A stretch of DNA of 33,345 nt from the NCBI GenBank assembly GCA_030430795.1, contig JAUIJX010000003.1:1-33345 (forward strand). The letters run 5' to 3'. Position 1 is the stretch's first letter, and every line of letters starts with the position of its first letter. The notes under the pieces were generated by a model, which saw only the letters and a list, made by a program, of their open reading frames with translations, was not told the DNA's origin and ran no database searches. A program made the translations under genes and the position numbers. The stretch is from Alphaproteobacteria bacterium (GTDB taxonomy: Bacteria; Pseudomonadota; Alphaproteobacteria; Rickettsiales; UBA998). Shown piece after piece: positions 32,004 through 33,345 of this stretch.

Positions 32004-33276
32004 CCACCCGTTCGATCACTGCCGATACCGGCGCCAACACCAGGCTCTTCTCACTCAGCGTGGCTGCCCATTGTTCGATCTTGTTGAGCATTTCCGGGGA
32101 ATAAGCCGCCACGCCGATGGCATAGTCAAAGCTGCGCGCGACCGCTTCCAGTTCGGTCAGCAATTGCTCGGTGGACGCATTGGTGCCGCGTGTCTGCACT
32201 CCAAGCTGGCGGTTCATGTACAGGGTGTGGTCCTCAGTTTTAGCACTGGTGTAACTGCGCGTGCGCAGCAGCATCAACAGTCCGCGATTCTTCAACTCTT
32301 CCGCCACCATTCCCATGTTGCGATAGCCGCTGAAGACCTCGCCGGGCGGGAACGACACCAGTCCGGTATACATACCAGCACTCCCTAAAACGTGAAAGAG
32401 GCGCTCTTTGAGCTCCTCTTCCGGCAAGTCCTTCATCAGGGTGAAAGGCCCGGCATCACTCGCCGGATAGTCTTCCGGCTCCATCGGCAAGTCCAGCCAG
32501 ACCTCATGCCCGTAGGAACGTGCACGGGTGATCTGCTGCGGCAGATTCGGCGCGTAAGGCGAAAAACTCATGGTCAGAAATTCATTGCGTTTGGCCACCT
32601 CATCCGTGGCTTCTTCATCCAGCCCCAACCCGGTGAGGATGATGGCGACAATCGGCAACTCGTCGCTGGAGGTATTCGGCTTGCGGTAATATTCCCACGG
32701 TTCGCCGCCATTCTCACTACGCATCGGCAGCTTGAGTCCTTTGGGCGTGGTCTCCAGCATGGCGCGGTTGAGCGCCTGTTTAAGCGGCACAGAAACCTGC
32801 ACAGTCGATTCTTCCATGACGACCTCACCGGCATCCGCCGTAGACTCGACTGGCGCTTCCTCGGTGGCAGCCCCTTCTTCCGGTGCGGCCTCCTCCGACG
32901 GCATTTCTTCCTGCCCGGTGATCGGCTCGTCTTCCTCTGCTGCCGGTGTTTCCTCTTCCGGCTCTTCCGATGAAATCATCTCGTCATCGGTTGTTTCCTC
33001 TTCCGCGACAGGCTCTTCCTCTTCGGCTGCGGGAGGTTGTTCCTCCGCAGGCGGCGGCGCAACATCCGGCAGGTTCCCCTCCACCGCACCGGTGGCGATG
33101 ATCAGGCGGGCGTATTGCCCGTTTTCAAATGCCTGTTCCTGCAATTTACCACCGCCCGCAAACAGCATGGTAAGCGTGACCAGCCACAGCAGTATCACCA
33201 GCAGGGTGATCACCAACATACCCAGATAGGATGGGGTGACCTTGCCAAGAACCGGTAATGTGACTGTTTTTGTCAT
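31996..33276 (-). CDS. Divergent polysaccharide deacetylase family protein
   Basis: A 426-residue envelope protein: cytoplasmic start, one membrane segment (about 17-40), a very acidic Glu/Ala/Pro-rich linker (about 68-160) and a C-terminal divergent polysaccharide deacetylase domain (about 205-420). Family stretches are IVAIILTGLGLDEEATDE, GHEVWLDLPMEPEDYP and ASDAGPFTLM. Classical members read I-DDLG and LHLPMEP; here the Asp pair is Thr-Gly and the His is Asp, so two expected metal ligands are absent. The protein may be non-catalytic or use other residues. It lies 17 bp downstream of the CtpA-like gene and overlaps rppH by 8 bp. There is no clear ribosome site for the ATG at 33276. Confidence 0.88.
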   Translation of the reverse strand: MTKTVTLPVLGKVTPSYLGMLVITLLVILLWLVTLTMLFAGGGKLQEQAFENGQYARLIIATGAVEGNLPDVAPPPAEEQPPAAEEEEPVAEEETTDDEMISSEEPEEETPAAEEDEPITGQEEMPSEEAAPEEGAATEEAPVESTADAGEVVMEESTVQVSVPLKQALNRAMLETTPKGLKLPMRSENGGEPWEYYRKPNTSSDELPIVAIILTGLGLDEEATDEVAKRNEFLTMSFSPYAPNLPQQITRARSYGHEVWLDLPMEPEDYPASDAGPFTLMKDLPEEELKERLFHVLGSAGMYTGLVSFPPGEVFSGYRNMGMVAEELKNRGLLMLLRTRSYTSAKTEDHTLYMNRQLGVQTRGTNASTEQLLTELEAVARSFDYAIGVAAYSPEMLNKIEQWAATLSEKSLVLAPVSAVIERVDD

Positions 33277-33293
33277 GGTTACATGAGCTTACG

Positions 33294-33345
33294 TTACTTC
33301 GGTTGAGAATTATAAAGCGACAACGCTTCGATCAGATCCAGCGCG
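33294..33345 (-). CDS. ctpA: C-terminal end of a CtpA-like S41 peptidase (cut by window edge)
   Basis: The last 16 codons and TAA of a minus-strand gene encode ALDLIEALSLYNSQPK. This matches the usual end of alphaproteobacterial C-terminal processing peptidases (RALDLLRG.SLFN...), and a CtpA-like gene commonly precedes the divergent deacetylase and rppH. Only this tail is visible, so the name rests on a short match plus context. Confidence 0.6.
   Translation of the reverse strand, partial: ALDLIEALSLYNSQPK

Noticed and set aside
1-33345. CRISPR arrays, tRNA/rRNA genes, insertion sequences, prophage or defence islands
   Set aside because: No regularly spaced repeats, no transposase- or integrase-like product and no cloverleaf-like sequence was recognised on reading; a covariance-model search was not possible.

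Overview
The window looks like part of an alphaproteobacterial chromosome. The support is gene order and content: pepA opposite lptF-lptG-lptD-surA-rsmA, an rpiB/glyA/nrdR/ribD-ribE-ribBA-ribH-nusB-thiL block, an rpmH-rnpA-yidD-yidC-engB-argB block, a CBP3-type ubiquinol-cytochrome c chaperone, and a CtpA/divergent polysaccharide deacetylase/RppH trio. Bases are fairly GC-rich except for an AT-rich patch near 8.7-8.85 kb. Sco and CBP3 genes imply aerobic respiration with cytochrome c oxidase and a bc1 complex. The Lpt, BamE and SurA genes imply a Gram-negative envelope with LPS. The genus cannot be fixed from this sequence alone; a free-living member of the Rhodospirillales/Micavibrio-like groups is a guess.

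Layout. 1-758 (-): 5' part of leucyl aminopeptidase. 811-7374 (+): envelope operon lptF, lptG, lptD, surA, rsmA. 7375-8726 (-): gmk and a Sco copper chaperone. 8852-9652 (+): an unrecognised Gln/Ser/Pro-rich protein behind a consensus-like promoter. 9737-10720 (+): panE-like reductase. 10705-11241 (-) and 11289-11756 (+): the CBP3 chaperone gene and bamE, divergent. 11753-17582 (-): nrdR-ribD-racemase-ribE-ribBX-ribH-nusB-thiL, read right to left, with an amino-acid racemase embedded in the riboflavin genes. 17762-19623 (-): rpiB and glyA, followed by two hairpins. 19697-24971 (+): an accessory-looking pilus/secretion locus with prepilin peptidase, an MshL-like secretin lipoprotein, an ABC-2-type permease, a membrane-anchored repeat-like protein and a multi-TM AraC-family regulator. 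24972-27290 (-): orphan sensor kinase and panB. 27472-31521 (+): rpmH-rnpA-yidD-yidC-engB-argB. 31518-33345 (-): C-terminus of a CtpA-like peptidase, divergent polysaccharide deacetylase and rppH.

How the genes work together. The first operon makes the LPS export route (LptF/G permease, LptD outer-membrane translocon) and SurA, a chaperone for outer-membrane proteins such as LptD; BamE belongs to the machine that inserts LptD. The rib block makes FMN/FAD precursors, but the GTP cyclohydrolase II half of its RibBA lacks the zinc cysteines, so GTP cyclohydrolase must come from elsewhere. YidC, YidD and RnpA form the usual ribosome/membrane-insertion block.

Most notable signals: a perfect 11-bp inverted repeat that places the lptD start codon in a hairpin loop; the secretin-permease-membrane AraC locus; a racemase translationally coupled inside the rib operon; two genes with -10-like hexamers ending exactly 6 nt before ATG (possible leaderless mRNAs); a 13-bp perfect hairpin after glyA; and five out of five convergent gene pairs that abut or overlap. 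No tRNA, rRNA, CRISPR array, insertion sequence or prophage was seen, and no gene-free stretch exceeds about 185 bases.
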